Source: Paragonimus skrjabini miyazakii
Taxonomy: Eukaryota > Platyhelminthes > Trematoda > Plagiorchiida > Troglotrematidae
Length of the DNA stretch: 64,000 nucleotides
NCBI GenBank assembly: GCA_014338405.1
Contig: JTDE01000310.1
Span: 250,086-314,085 of the forward strand
Direction of reading: 5' to 3'
Shown: piece by piece, positions 35,925-46,955 of the stretch
Numbering within the stretch: the first letter of the stretch is position 1
Layout: every line of letters starts with the position of its first letter
Translations under genes and position numbers: made by a program
The notes under the pieces: generated by a model
Told to the model about the DNA's origin: nothing
What the model saw: the letters and a program-made list of their open reading frames with translations, nothing else
Database searches by the model: none

Positions 35925-36130
35925 CAATACTGAGATACATCCTTCGGATGACCAACTAGACAGAAACTGTAGGTTTGAGTTTTGTTGCTGTTCGAAGCTA
36001 TCAGTAAAGACTGTGGATGTCCGCACCGTAACTTCCACGTTGAGAGCTATGTGTGAAACAGGAACGTGTTGACTAGTATTCCGTGAACCTGATACACTAG
36101 GCACAACCGAATCACCAAATGTGAATGCTT
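35925..36130 (-). mobile_element. Diverged relic of the hammerhead SINE family
   Basis: On the minus strand GCATTCACATTTGGTGATTC and GGTTGTGCCTAGTGTATCAG match the family just before and in the tRNA-like part. The ribozyme region can be placed but not paired. Confidence 0.5.
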
Positions 36131-38184
36131 TTGAGGGGTTTAATCTATTGCGAAAGCTATCTACTGGTTCTCCGGTTCACAAACAAAACTTACTTCAGAA
36201 CAGTGCACTTTCTAAACACGTACTTCTTAATGTGCTATCAGAAAACGGACATTCATGAATAACATGAAACGGTTTTTTTCTATATCGAACAGTTAGGGAT
36301 GGGTGGAATGAATAGTGGATTGATGGGCTAAGAAAGGTCACTGAATCCAGGATAGGGTCAAGCATACTAACAACTGTTTCTGGAAACGCAGGACCGATAT
36401 CAGTCGAGTGATTGCGACAGCCTCAACAAACCGCAAGAATCTTGGATTGGATGACGCAATAAGATTCTGAATGCTGAAGCTGGATCGATGACGTGAACAA
36501 TGATCAGGATGTATCTTTCGACTGTGAACACTGGTTGTTTGTGTGTTTGGACAATATTGCTATTCTTCGGAAATACGGAAATACTCATTTAGGCAAATGG
36601 TTCTTCACTCTGAAGATCAAGCACATCTCGGTTCTATCTACGTAATTTCCTTTGCAGTTACATACAAATTGATAGATACAATGTGAGATGGTGCCGACAG
36701 ACTGATCTCCCTCGATGGCAGGCACAGGCAGCTTCTGGACTTATGAATATGTGATGAATTTCATCGAATTGGATAACACCGTGGCGATTGCCCATAACGT
36801 TGATCGTGTGTGTCGAATATTACTCATATTTCAAGGCCGTCTACATTTACAAAACAAATCAAATCAGGACAGCTGATCAAAAATGGTTGTATTGTTATAA
36901 GTGGCCAGAGAAATTACACAGATTCAAGGGTTAACATACGTTCTGTGAAATTTGATTTTGGCCAGATTTAACCATCCTAGTAAAAGGAACGTCGGGTTTT
37001 TTCACAGCTCAAAGAAGCAGTAGTGCTCCAGGATTTCCTGTCTTAAATTTGTTTTTTTTTCCAATGGCTATTAGCCATCAAAAATGCTTTTTAAAGGATA
37101 GTCACTGTTAAAAGCTTGTGATTATCGTCTTCCTTAGCTTCGCATAGTTTGAAGTATGCACTGCTAGTCGCTTTGCCTCACACTGAACAAAAGCATACAC
37201 ACACTACTGTTACATTCGTTGTGGACAGATTAATCGAGCAGTGTAGACAGTGGGCATTATGGTACGTGTGCATAGGAGTTCATATTCCGCTATGCTTTGA
37301 CGCTCGGTAAACGTGTCCATCCCTGTAAACCGTTGCTAGTTGTTGATTGAAAATTACGACAGTTAAAGTGGCCAGGTTGCATTCGTCGAAGGGCAGGCCA
37401 AATTTAAGATCGGTGACAGACTGTCTATTAAATAATCACTGAAATGGTTGAACGTGATGTTCAAGAACTAAAACCACTAACCAGCGGCTACATGTTCTGA
37501 TTATCTCCATTTGCGGAGGGTGAAATTAAGAGAGGATTTCTAGTATTCCACGTAAAATACTGGTCGAACATCCAGATTTAATGAAGACTCAGGCAGGATG
37601 TTTGTAATTAGTCAACACTGCTCATATGAATACTAAGTAGCCAAATGCAACTTCATTTCATTTGCGTGTCGATTGTTTTATAGGTCACATAACATTATTT
37701 GTGGTCCAGGAAAAATGGAGCAGAATGTTGGTGTCATGGTAAGGCGCTGCTTCTTATCAACGAGAAAACGAAAAAATGTGCTGAGTTTACAAAATGAATA
37801 CAGTGAAAATTCTCGCCTGCTCGAATTTAACTACCCGTTAGCATTTGTGTACTTTTAAACTAGGCCATGTCGACCATACTAGTGGTTTATACTTAACGCA
37901 GTTACTTCGTAGTCAGTTTGATGGCAAAACAATGTACAGAAAACAGACATGCTAACCGCCAGATACACTTTCCACCTCTTCCGCCTTGAGGTGAAAGTGG
38001 AAACTCACGTGATTTTAGATGATACAACCGACAGGTGATAAGTAGAGCTGTCAGTTATGTGGAATGCGTTTTATTCAGATTAGGCCGTGAAAAAGAAGCT
38101 CGTGTGTTTCATCAACTCAAAAATTAATCTCCGTTTCAATGTCATTCCGTTGCCGGAACGGGATAACTAGAAGGGTAAAAGGCT
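36131..38184. other. Likely intronic stretch without recognised features
   Basis: A possible exon 37684-37738 (acceptor TTTTATAG, donor GTAAGG) is open in one frame but otherwise unsupported. Nothing else stands out. Confidence 0.4.
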
Positions 38185-38420
38185 TGGTGTTCACATATAA
38201 TAGTTCGGTCGTGCCTAAGGTGAGGTGAATGGCGCAGTGGTAAACACGGTTGCCTTATGAGAGCGTGGCCGGAGTTCTAGTCCCGGTCGTGGTAAGGATT
38301 TGCACTACTGACGAGCTGTAATGAGAGTGAAACTCGAGTCTAGTGCTTCTTTACGAAATGGGCCGGTAGGAAATTTTATGGGAATGCGTCAACTGCGATC
38401 AATTGTGGGTGATCTTCAAC
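38185..38420 (+). mobile_element. Hammerhead SINE with a well-kept pol III promoter
   Basis: A box TGGCGCAGTGG and B box GAGTTCTAGTCC are 47 bases apart, as in tRNA genes. The copy begins around GGTGTTCACATATAATAG, so it lacks the 5' third, and ends in ATCAATTGTGGGTGAT. The frame at 38321-38509 is SINE sequence. Confidence 0.8.
38302..38346 (+). ncRNA. Hammerhead ribozyme, core intact
   Basis: Stem I is perfect and both core strands are intact. Stem II (GCTGT/AGAGT) has a G-G mismatch and a G-T wobble. Cleavage, if any, would be between 38340 and 38341. Confidence 0.75.
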
Positions 38421-41400
38421 TACAAATTCAAAAAGATATTGAGCCAATCTATCTGGCTGCCAAACGATGTGATCTTTCGTTCAACCACCGTCATTCTGAC
38501 CCCAGTTGAAAACAAACTATCATTTTGTACTTTGTCGTGTACTTAGTTGCGTGCTGACGTCCAGGTTCAGGGAGTAACCTCATTATAAAGTGAGATTCTG
38601 CCATAGTACTTCACACGGTAATGAAGATTAGAGAATTTAAAGCAAGGTTGCTGCCCAGTTGATTGGTTGTACTCATCCAAGTTATAAGTTGGTTTATTAA
38701 ACACCTAGAGGTAGAATGACAGTTGGCGAACTTCCAGTACCGACTGCGTCTGTGATTTTAAATATCTGTTGCTGGACTTCTACCATAAAAGAACGAACTA
38801 TCACATCAAGACGTCAACTCACATGTACATCCTTGGAAGTACATCTCAAGGCTCAGTGTTTTATCCAGTTCAGCCTGCACAGATATTGCCAACTGTCGCA
38901 GTAGTGTGGTTCTAACGCGAAGAGCAGAGACACAATCATTTTATTGTGACGCGAGTGGGAGTGAACTCACAGCAGTTGAGTCGAGCTAACAGCAAACGAT
39001 TACATTTTACTCAAACAGGGTTGGGCTCGCCATCATATGAATCACATCATTTAGTTCTATCGCCTTAGACTGTCCCGGCTACTTCAAGCTACAACCGACT
39101 GAAACTGGCTGGTGACACATCTCAGCAGCTGACGGACAGCCCAAGATTGGAGTCAGCATGCACCTTGAAGCCAAGTGGATAGAATAAAAATCACGACATT
39201 TTTTCTTAAAGAACAGCGTTATCACGATCCTTTTATCTCTAGTAGATAAGCTGAATACGTAGATGAAAAAGGTGTACAGATTTGAGGAAAACTAGTTTTA
39301 ATATGCGGGTTTTCTTACAGTGAAATGGCCATATCTAACCGTTTTCAAACACTTGTACCGTCAGTAAGCTGTGGCGTGGAGTTGCAAACTATAGTTACAA
39401 CAATTTTCAATCGCGTACGATGCTTCTCTGTTTAGTTGTCTTTTCACCCGGCTGCGTCGTTCTAAGTCAAATCACTATGTTCCAGTCTGCTAAATTGTTG
39501 TCCACATGTCGGCACCTCGAGTGAAAAAAAACGGACATATTCTTCAAGAAAGGTGGTCGTTTATTCGAAGCGGCCACTCAGACCGAATTACCCTGTTTTA
39601 AAACATATTCAGTTGCATTTCATACGACTGAACCAAATGTTTTCTACATCAGATGATGACGTAATCCGATATGCAAATTAGATGGTATGTCTCGACTTCT
39701 GTTAAACCATCGTATGCTTTGTTTATGAGATCTACCCACCCTAATACTTTGAGCTGAAAAGATTAAGTTCTTTAAGTTGAAAACTGCGAGTACAGGTTTA
39801 AAGAAATGATGTACTTTAGAATGCACATTTCGAAGTACTTAAGCATGTTTTCGCGGTGAACGGCTGTCATCTGCTAGCCCGACTCAGTTAGAATAAGCCC
39901 TTACAAACATGATTTTGTAAAATGATTTTTTATTACGTTTCGTTGCTTGGACCATTAATCTGGGATGGTCTGCAACTGGACATTGCGCATTCCTGAATGA
40001 AACAGTGTCAGATTTGACATAAAATTTGGCGGGACACACACTGTGAGTATTGTGCCGTTTTACCCGTGCACACTCGCTTCTTGGCGTTGGTTAAATTTCC
40101 GATCTTTTGTTGAGTATCGATCATTCTTGGATAGAGTAACTTTCACTGGAGCCCATCATGTTTGTCATGGACCTTCCCAGCGGGATATTGTCGCCCAAGT
40201 ATTGTTAATAGTTGAACATAAATTGAATAGGGAAGAGGATATGAATTCACCCCAACAAAAGTGTTACTGTCCTAAGACAACTTAAACTCCTTATAAAACT
40301 TTGCCGCTGCACAGTCGTTATCATAATAAACAATAGCGACTACACTGACAGACGGTCGAATATTGCTTATTTATTGTGTCGTTATTTTCAGACGTTTGAC
40401 AAAGCTTATAGCTTAACCTTCTATTTACTCTCAGTTTTTATAAATTTGTTACGATCGAAATTACCGAAACTGCTTTTACCCTGTTAGGTCGCCTTGTCTG
40501 TTAATGTGTTATCTTTTTATTAAGTGTCTTTTGTCTAGTCCTCGTCAGGGATGTGCCAGAGTGTTTGGCCAAATAATGGACATTGATAAATGTAACTTTG
40601 ACCAAAACGGTATGTTATCTACCATCAGTTTCATGGTTCTGGTAACTGTCCGGTCACAAGGGCGTGATTGTACTAGTGCTGGATGTTCACTGTGTCGTTC
40701 TGTGATACTGGTCAATTCATAAGTCCACTACTCGGAGTCACTCACGCTTTCTTGAGTGCAATAAGCTAACGAGAATAGCTCGGCCATTTAAACTGCAACA
40801 AACCCACGAGATCCGTCAGATGTCCTGACTTATCACGGACACATCCACTCAGGGGCACCAATCGTAGCCAAAATTAAAAATGCCGGGACAATTCATGTAA
40901 ATTTTGTACGATCCCGTTCACTTGCGATTAGGTTGTCTTAATACTTCGCTAGTATAAACCACAGAGAAAAAGTGTGCTTGATGATGATGGCGTTCTGTAG
41001 TTGCTGCTGTAACATTGGCACAATGTCAAGTCATTCTACTTTTTATGAACCTGAGTACAGGGATGCTCAGTTCTTTTTAATTAGACGCTAAAAACGTTTG
41101 GACTCAACTCACAACATTTAACAATGTTTCCAAACTAGAACTGGAACCTCCGTAGCCAAGGACAAATTAGTTATAGGGTATTTAAACAGGCGTTCAATTT
41201 TCAAGAGTTTGTGTTGAAATAATCTATCCACAAGCTATTGGAGTTTACCGATCACAAGCATAGTTTGGTTGCATACTCATGGGTGACGGCCCTTAAGCAA
41301 CATACACCAAACGTCTAAATTACAAAAAAGAATTAGCAACAACAATAAACCTTCAGGCTGTTCCGATGGTTCCTTTTTTCAATATGTAATGAAACTTCCG

Positions 41401-41470
41401 GCCATCTATTAGAAGTCAGAAAGGCTGTTATTTAAGAGAAGTGGTGGCTGTGGCGATGTTCAGTGGACAA
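38421..41470. other. Likely intronic stretch without recognised features
   Basis: Frames at 40043-40285 and 40504-40722 (+) are short and unrecognised. No repeat family identified. Confidence 0.4.
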
Positions 41471-41480
41471 ATATATGTTC

Positions 41481-41718
41481 ACTCACACGCAAAAGTGACT
41501 GTGCGTTCACATATGATAATTCGATCGTGCCTAATGTGAGTTCATTGGCGCAGTGGTGAACACGGTTGCCTCATGAACAGCGTGTCCGGGGTTCTAGTCC
41601 CGGCAGTGGCAAGGATTTGCACTACTGACGAGCTCTAATAAGAGCGAAACTCGAGTCTAGTGCTTCTGCTGTTCGAAAGGAGCCGACTGGAACTTCTATG
41701 GCTGATGTTCAACTTGAG
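41481..41718 (+). mobile_element. Hammerhead SINE with 10-bp target-site duplication and intact ribozyme
   Basis: ATATATGTTC at 41471-41480 recurs at 41719-41728. The 238-base element starts at ACTCACACGCAAAAGTG, has A box TGGCGCAGTGG and B box GGGTTCTAGTCC, an intact ribozyme, and an internal deletion in its 3' part: after CTTCTATGG it jumps straight to CTGATGTTCAACTTGAG. The deletion removes about 28 bases present in other copies. Confidence 0.88.
41619..41663 (+). ncRNA. Intact minimal hammerhead ribozyme
   Basis: Stem I GCACTA/TAGTGC, stem II GCTCT/AGAGC with loop AATA, core CTGACGA and GAAA, CTCGAG and the GTC site are all perfect. Predicted cleavage is between 41657 and 41658. It differs from the copies at 22089 and 22314 only in the stem II loop. 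Confidence 0.88.
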
Positions 41719-42064
41719 ATATATGTTCGTCTGTTGATCGCACAGAGAGTTTTGAGAAACAATTTTGGATTTTTTAGAAACGTACGGTAAGTGCCGATTA
41801 TTGGTTATTACATAGTCTGTAACCACTGAGTCCTCTTATTCATCCGGTTTACTTCGAACGGTGGATCCTAACCGAAACCTTTCAGTTTGTTACGGGTGTG
41901 TCTCACAATGCCATTCCAATTGTACAACTATAAAAACATATAAGTACTCCGTTAGCGTAAACCGTGAGGGCTTTAACAAACTGCTGGGAATTATGTGGAC
42001 GATATTACCCCGTTTTCGCGTTAAACTACAATCTCGAAATGTGACTTGATGGCAGCGAGGGAAA

Positions 42065-42310
42065 TGGTGTCACGCCTGATATGCGACCAATGGCACAATG
42101 GTCAACACGGTTGCCTGATTAAAGCGTGGCCGCAGTTTTAGTCCAGGGAAGGATATGCCCTGCTGACGAGCTTTAATGAGAGCGGAACTCGAGTCTAGTG
42201 CATGTCTTTGAAAAGTACTGATTGGAAAATCCATGGGAATGCAACAGCTGCGATCAGTTGTGAGTGATATTCAAGTTGTGTAAAAATTTAAATATCCTAC
42301 TACTCATCAG
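42065..42310 (+). mobile_element. Hammerhead SINE, 5'-truncated, complete tail
   Basis: The copy starts in the tRNA-like part (CACGCCTGATATGCGACC) and runs to the tail TAAATATCCTACTACTCATC, which gives the family's 3' end. The B box is degraded and followed by a short deletion. The ribozyme (42157-42201) is dead: GAAA reads GGAA (position A13) and stem I is lost on its 5' side. Confidence 0.75.
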
Positions 42311-42605
42311 AACTGCAGTCCCTTATCAGTACCGGCCACCAAAATGTGCAACACAAGTTCACCCCAATTAGTTATGTGAGTAGTTTGATTTGATGGGTTA
42401 ACCGTTTGATAACTTGATTCATTGTTGTTATCATATCCATCACAGAAACCGCATATTATAGTAAACGTTCTTTTCAGTCAGTTTAGTAGATAAGTTGACC
42501 TAAACAACTGATGTCCTACTCGAGGATGGAAAGACCAGCTTTATATAACTCATACGGAGTTTTTTGGAAGGTAAAACTGCTGAAGAGACTCAGTATCTAA
42601 CCATC

Positions 42606-42868
42606 TGTTAAGGCAATTTTAGATGAGACCCAACTGTGAAAAGTCAGGGCTTCGGCTGGATTCGAAACAGCGACAGAAACACCATGCCCCAACGCGACAA
42701 GCGCTGTACCAGCTGAGCGATGAAGCCACACCAGGAGCTCGGAAATTTCACATTTGGACTCGGTTACCCACCCGTCCCACTGTATCATATGGAATCCACC
42801 AAATGATCCAGGGGATCGATTGCCCTGACAGGACTCCTCGAACAGTTCACGCTGGAATCCACCAACGC
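42606..42868 (-). mobile_element. Second tRNA-like SINE family, well-kept copy
   Basis: On the minus strand a leader (GATCATTTGGTGGATTCC, GTGGGACGGGTGGGTAACC, GAGTCCAAATGTGAAATT) is followed by the tRNA-like part GGCTTCATCGCTCAGCTGG and the B box TGTTTCGAATCCAGCC, then CCTGACTTTTCACAGTTGGG. The open frames on both strands here (96 and 111 codons) are SINE sequence, not genes. Confidence 0.75.
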
Positions 42869-42999
42869 CACTGCCTCTTACAAGGCAACTTCGTTGGCTC
42901 TTATGTATGCTGACATACAAAGTGAGCCTCACTAGTAATAGGTCTTAGTTTGCGTATTCGCCTAAGCCTCACCTCACCTCACCGCCTAAGTCTCACCTG

Positions 43000-43400
43000 A
43001 ACAAAAACACCAAACTCCAGACCTGCTACTTTTAGTGTTCGTCAGTAATACCTGTCCTTGTGACGTCTGAGAATTGAGCTCCGGTTATGCCAACACCAAC
43101 AATCATGTTGAACATTGTGCAATTGACCTTACGCTTGACATGGCCAAATTATCACATGTAAGCGCTTACTCATCTCCAGGTTTTTCGATCGTCTTGAATG
43201 AACAGGCGTTAGCTGTCTTGTAAAATCTAGTCGACCACCTCACAAGTAAAATACTTCTTATCAAGGTGAAATAGTAGAAATCGTGGAAATTGCTGGACGT
43301 CGGCGTGATTACTGATATGTAGTAGAGAATTTTGTTTGATGTAAATTAGCCACCGTTCACAAGCGACCGTAACTTTCGTATTCCTAAGTTCACCTTATAA
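43000..43400 (-). mobile_element. Diverged hammerhead SINE relics
   Basis: 43000-43195 on the minus strand keeps the tRNA-like part (GTGATAATTTGGCCATGTC, AAGGTCAATTGCAC) and a ribozyme relic with ATTACTGACGAACACTAAAA. 43300-43400 is a separate 3' fragment (AAAATTCTCTACTACATATC on the minus strand). Confidence 0.5.
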
Positions 43401-45466
43401 ATGCCATCCCATTGTTCTGTACTCTCAGCCAAAAAAGAGGGGGGCCACCTTCGTCACCGTGCCTTTGGAAGGATTTCGTAACTTACGTATAGAGTTGATG
43501 TACTGTTATATTTTAAATATAACAGCTTTGTGTTTCACTTATTGCCAATCTCGTCGGCTTACCACCTACTTACTGGCAGGAATGTTACACGCTGATTCGA
43601 AGACTTTCTTGCTTGATATTTCCCTCCTTTCGAAGGAATGCAAATGAACACAACAGTTCCATTTGACTTTAGCACGTCATTTGTTTGGTGTCTTTTCACT
43701 TTGATTGTGAAGGAACTGACTCTTCGGAGAAACCCTGCACTCGTCTGTGTTGTCTTCACGGACAGCACGTTGAATGATTCTTTACGGATGATTCAGTAGG
43801 CAAGCCTTTAAAGTCAACAATTGCCAGTATAGACATAACTCGTCCAAATTCATGAACCATCTTGGTAATCTTTGTTTGAAGCGGTGGACGAAAATGGGCA
43901 GCAGTTACCTCAAGTATCCACGTAGTTTTTTTGATATAGCTCTTCATACTTATATCCTCCTGCATTAAACGTATTTCATACCTGTGTTCAGAATTTGATA
44001 TTTGCTTGGTCCTTCAATGTCCGACATAAACCTCGTTAGATCTTAGCGGATATCTTAGGGATTCATGTTTATCCTTTTCTTGCGTGCAAGATGCCATCCT
44101 TCAATTTCGCTCAAAATAGTTAATTTTCACTCCAAGTTGATATGGATTAGCAATGCAACAAGGTCATAGAGTAGTCAGTATTTGTCATTTCAGATTGACT
44201 TACCTGGTGACTAATTGCACTTTTTATCTGATCAAAAACTTTATCCTTTGGGTCAACAACTACCCGTTGCAGTCGTGATTATTTGGTCCGTCGTCGAAAC
44301 CAATGTTTGCTTGGGTCAAGTCATAGCACAGAAGTGAGATTGTTAACCAGAATTGTATCAGATTCTGTAAGAATGTTGGGGATGTCAAACAAATGGTCAC
44401 CTTGTAGATTAGACAAGCTGTCGCGGAATTATGAGACGATGTTTTAGACATCTCGCTAGATCAAACTAGAGCAGTAATCTACGAGAGAAGTTAGTGTGAA
44501 CAGCCATTACCATACTCTATTAGAAATGCCTCTGAAGTATGAAGCAAAGAAGCGGTCGTTTGCGTTACGTAAATGTACTCTGGAGTGACTGCTTTCTGTT
44601 CCTCTGAGACTGACCACTGTCAAGAAGGCACACAGTAGTGACGCAAAGTTTAATTGAATTTCGACCTTCAAGTTTGAAAGAAGAACTCCTTGTCTCAGGG
44701 GACTCACACAACCTATGGACTATCACATCAGCATCACAACTGTACATATGCTATACATCACCAACATTTGATGGAAGCTTTTACATTCATATAAACAGTT
44801 AGGCTGGCTCATTTTCAGGGACTGTTCGATAACCCCCGCAATAGGAGACTCTCCTGTAAGAGAACTTACCTTATTCGTTCAAAAAGTTTAACCCCCACTA
44901 ATGGGGGCCTCTTACAGAAGCCAATTTTATTAACCTAAGTTATAAACTTCAAGACCATTCTTCAGCACCATCCTTGTGTATAGAACAAGCACTGCCCTGC
45001 ATATCAGCTTTGGGATAGTACCTACTCTTGTTGTGACCGCAAAAAACTCTTGGTCTGCAAAGTTGTATACTGCACGAACTCCCGTACGTGTTAAAACATG
45101 GGAACATGAACACGTGCGCTCATTTGCACGGTTGACGTGCATTCACACACATTGCGTAACAGTACGTTGTCATTCCCCCTGGTGGCACTTCCCTCATAAT
45201 GTGTACACAATATTCCGATATTCACTTCTGGTCTATTTTCTTCCTGGCGTTGAGGTTTCCTCTTTAGTTCTTGAATGTCGCTTGTGAGTAGTATACTGCT
45301 CACAAGCGAGACGGCTTGTTATATAATACCTTGAAGATACTTCAGTTCCGGGAGTGGACGCGGTTTTAATGTGTTTGTTTTTATCTGTTTCAGGAATTCG
45401 GTGAAGTCAATTCTTGGACAGAGTAACAGGGACATTTACGATATGCCACAAAGTTAAACAGTTTGA
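43401..45466. other. Likely intronic stretch with a hairpin cluster
   Basis: No gene recognised. Frames at 43459-43768 and 44260-44747 are short and unsupported. Hairpins at 44831-44917 are listed separately. Confidence 0.4.
44831..44917. repeat. Cluster of small inverted repeats
   Basis: AGGAG/CTCCT encloses a 3-base loop near 44843-44855. CTGTAAGAG (44854-44862) is perfectly inverted at CTCTTACAG (about 44909-44917). Between them CCCCCACTAATGGGGG forms a tight 6-bp GC hairpin. The cluster could fold into a nested structure. Its role is unknown. Confidence 0.5.
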
Positions 45467-45479
45467 CAGTATAGTATCA

Positions 45480-45840
45480 ATTTGAACATCACCCACAATT
45501 GATCGCAGCTGTCGCATTCCCATAAAATTTCCAGTCGGCCCCTTTCGAATGTGGTTGAGCGAAAGTGGTTGAGCGTTCACACATGATAATTCGGTCGTAC
45601 CTAATGTGAGGTCAATCGCGCAGTGATAAACATGGTTGCCTCATGAACAGCGTATCCGTGGTTCTAGTCCCGACAGTGGTGAGGTGATGCACTACTGATG
45701 AGCTCTAATGAAAGCGAAACTCGAGTCTAGTGCTTCTGCTGTTCGAAAGGGGCCGACTGGATAGTTTATGGGAATGCGACAGCTGCGATCAATTGTGGGT
45801 GATGTTCAAATTGAAATAAACGAAATCCCCGACTACTCAT
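45480..45840 (+). mobile_element. Hammerhead SINE with inverted 3' fragment at its 5' end
   Basis: CAGTATAGTATCA at 45467-45479 recurs at 45841-45853. The first four bases may belong to the element's end, so 9-13 bp are duplicated. The element starts with a 70-base inverted copy of its own 3' part (45480-45549, pairing with about 45742-45811 with three mismatches), then GTGGTTGAGC repeated, the tRNA-like part, the ribozyme and the complete tail (AAATAAACGAAATCCCC, ACTACTCAT). Unlike the insertion at 21980, the inverted piece stops short of the ribozyme. Confidence 0.85.
45689..45733 (+). ncRNA. Hammerhead ribozyme, nearly intact
   Basis: Core CTGATGA and GAAA, stem I GCACTA/TAGTGC, CTCGAG and the GTC site are perfect. 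Stem II GCTCT/AAAGC has one C-A mismatch. Predicted cleavage between 45727 and 45728. Confidence 0.82.
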
Positions 45841-46489
45841 CAGTATAGTATCAGTTGCTTACAATGTTCTTGAGTCAGGCTACCCAAAGTTTCGCCCCTA
45901 CTTTGTGTATCACTTATGACAGAATTTCACTTTTGTTCAGCAGTTCAACTACTTGTTAACCATACAAATTTTTATAGCATATAACCGCATTCAGTTTTAT
46001 TGTTTGACAGTATTTCAGCAACTGATATCTTGTGTGAACGAACTAAATACTTTAAACCTGTCAACCGATAAGAAATCGTTGGCATAGCCAGACGAGAAGA
46101 TTAATGTCTTAGTCCATAACTGCTAGCCGTATGATCGTGAACAATCACTGTTGACTCATGACTGACTGAAAATACAACGAACTGGGGTTGTCGCTCTCAT
46201 TAAAATTACTCACTTGTTCACATTTTTGTTCCGTTCTAGAAGTGAACAGCCTAACCCCCTTGATTTTGTCCATTATGGATAAATGGAAAGACGGACAGCA
46301 ACGTTTAAGTGGTGTGGACCAAATATGAAATGTATAGTTGTTACTTTCAGTTCGTTATGCTGCTCCGTACATGCCGTGACTCCTCGATACCCTTTACTTA
46401 AATGATTATTTGATTTGTCCGTATATATGTGGTCATTTCACGTAGTTCTAGCACCGTACACGGATGAAAGAAGAAATTACCAGATTAAC

Positions 46490-46955
46490 TAATTTCAATG
46501 GATCGCAGCCTCCGCATTCAGATAGAATTTCCGGCCAACCTCTGTCGAAACGAAACACTACAATCGAGTTTCGTTGTCTGGTTAAGGCCCATCAGTAGTC
46601 TTAATCGCGAGTTTATCGATTGGAGTTAACACGACAGTTGCTGTGTTTCTTGTCGAGGCGATCGGGCAACCTGATCACTACTCACAAGCGAAAGTGGTTG
46701 AGCGTTCACATAGGAAAATTCGGTCTTGCCTGATGTGAGGTCAATGGTGCAGTGGTCAACATGATTGCCCCATGAAAACGTGGTCGGAGTTCTAGTCCCG
46801 GCTGTGACAAGGATATGCACTATTGACGGGCTCTAATGAGAGCCTCTGCTGTTCGGAAGGGGCCTACTGGAAATTTTATGCAAATGTTACAGCTGAGATC
46901 AACTGTGAGTGATGTTCAGCTTAAAATTAACCAAATCCCTTACACCTCACTAGTA
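46490..46955. mobile_element. Hammerhead SINE with inverted fragment, ribozyme deleted
   Basis: A minus-strand 3' fragment of an older subfamily (about 46490-46600, with AAACACTACAATCGAGTTTC and CCCATCAGTAGT) precedes a plus-strand copy from 46612, which has GATTGGAGTTAACACGACAG, TCGAGGCGATCGGGCAACC, A box TGGTGCAGTGG and B box GAGTTCTAGTCC. The ribozyme's first half (GCACTATTGACGGGCTCT) survives, but the stretch from GAAA to TAGTGC is missing. Confidence 0.7.

Noticed and set aside
38222..38292. tRNA gene reading of the A and B box region
   Set aside because: The arms do not pair as a functional tRNA and the same sequence recurs in many copies, so it is the tRNA-like part of a SINE.
42623..42913. 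96-codon plus-strand frame and its 111-codon antisense
   Set aside because: Both are explained by a tRNA-like SINE lying on the minus strand.
44260..44451. FDDG in a minus-strand frame as a reverse transcriptase motif
   Set aside because: Surrounding residues do not match any reverse transcriptase and the frame is only 63 codons.
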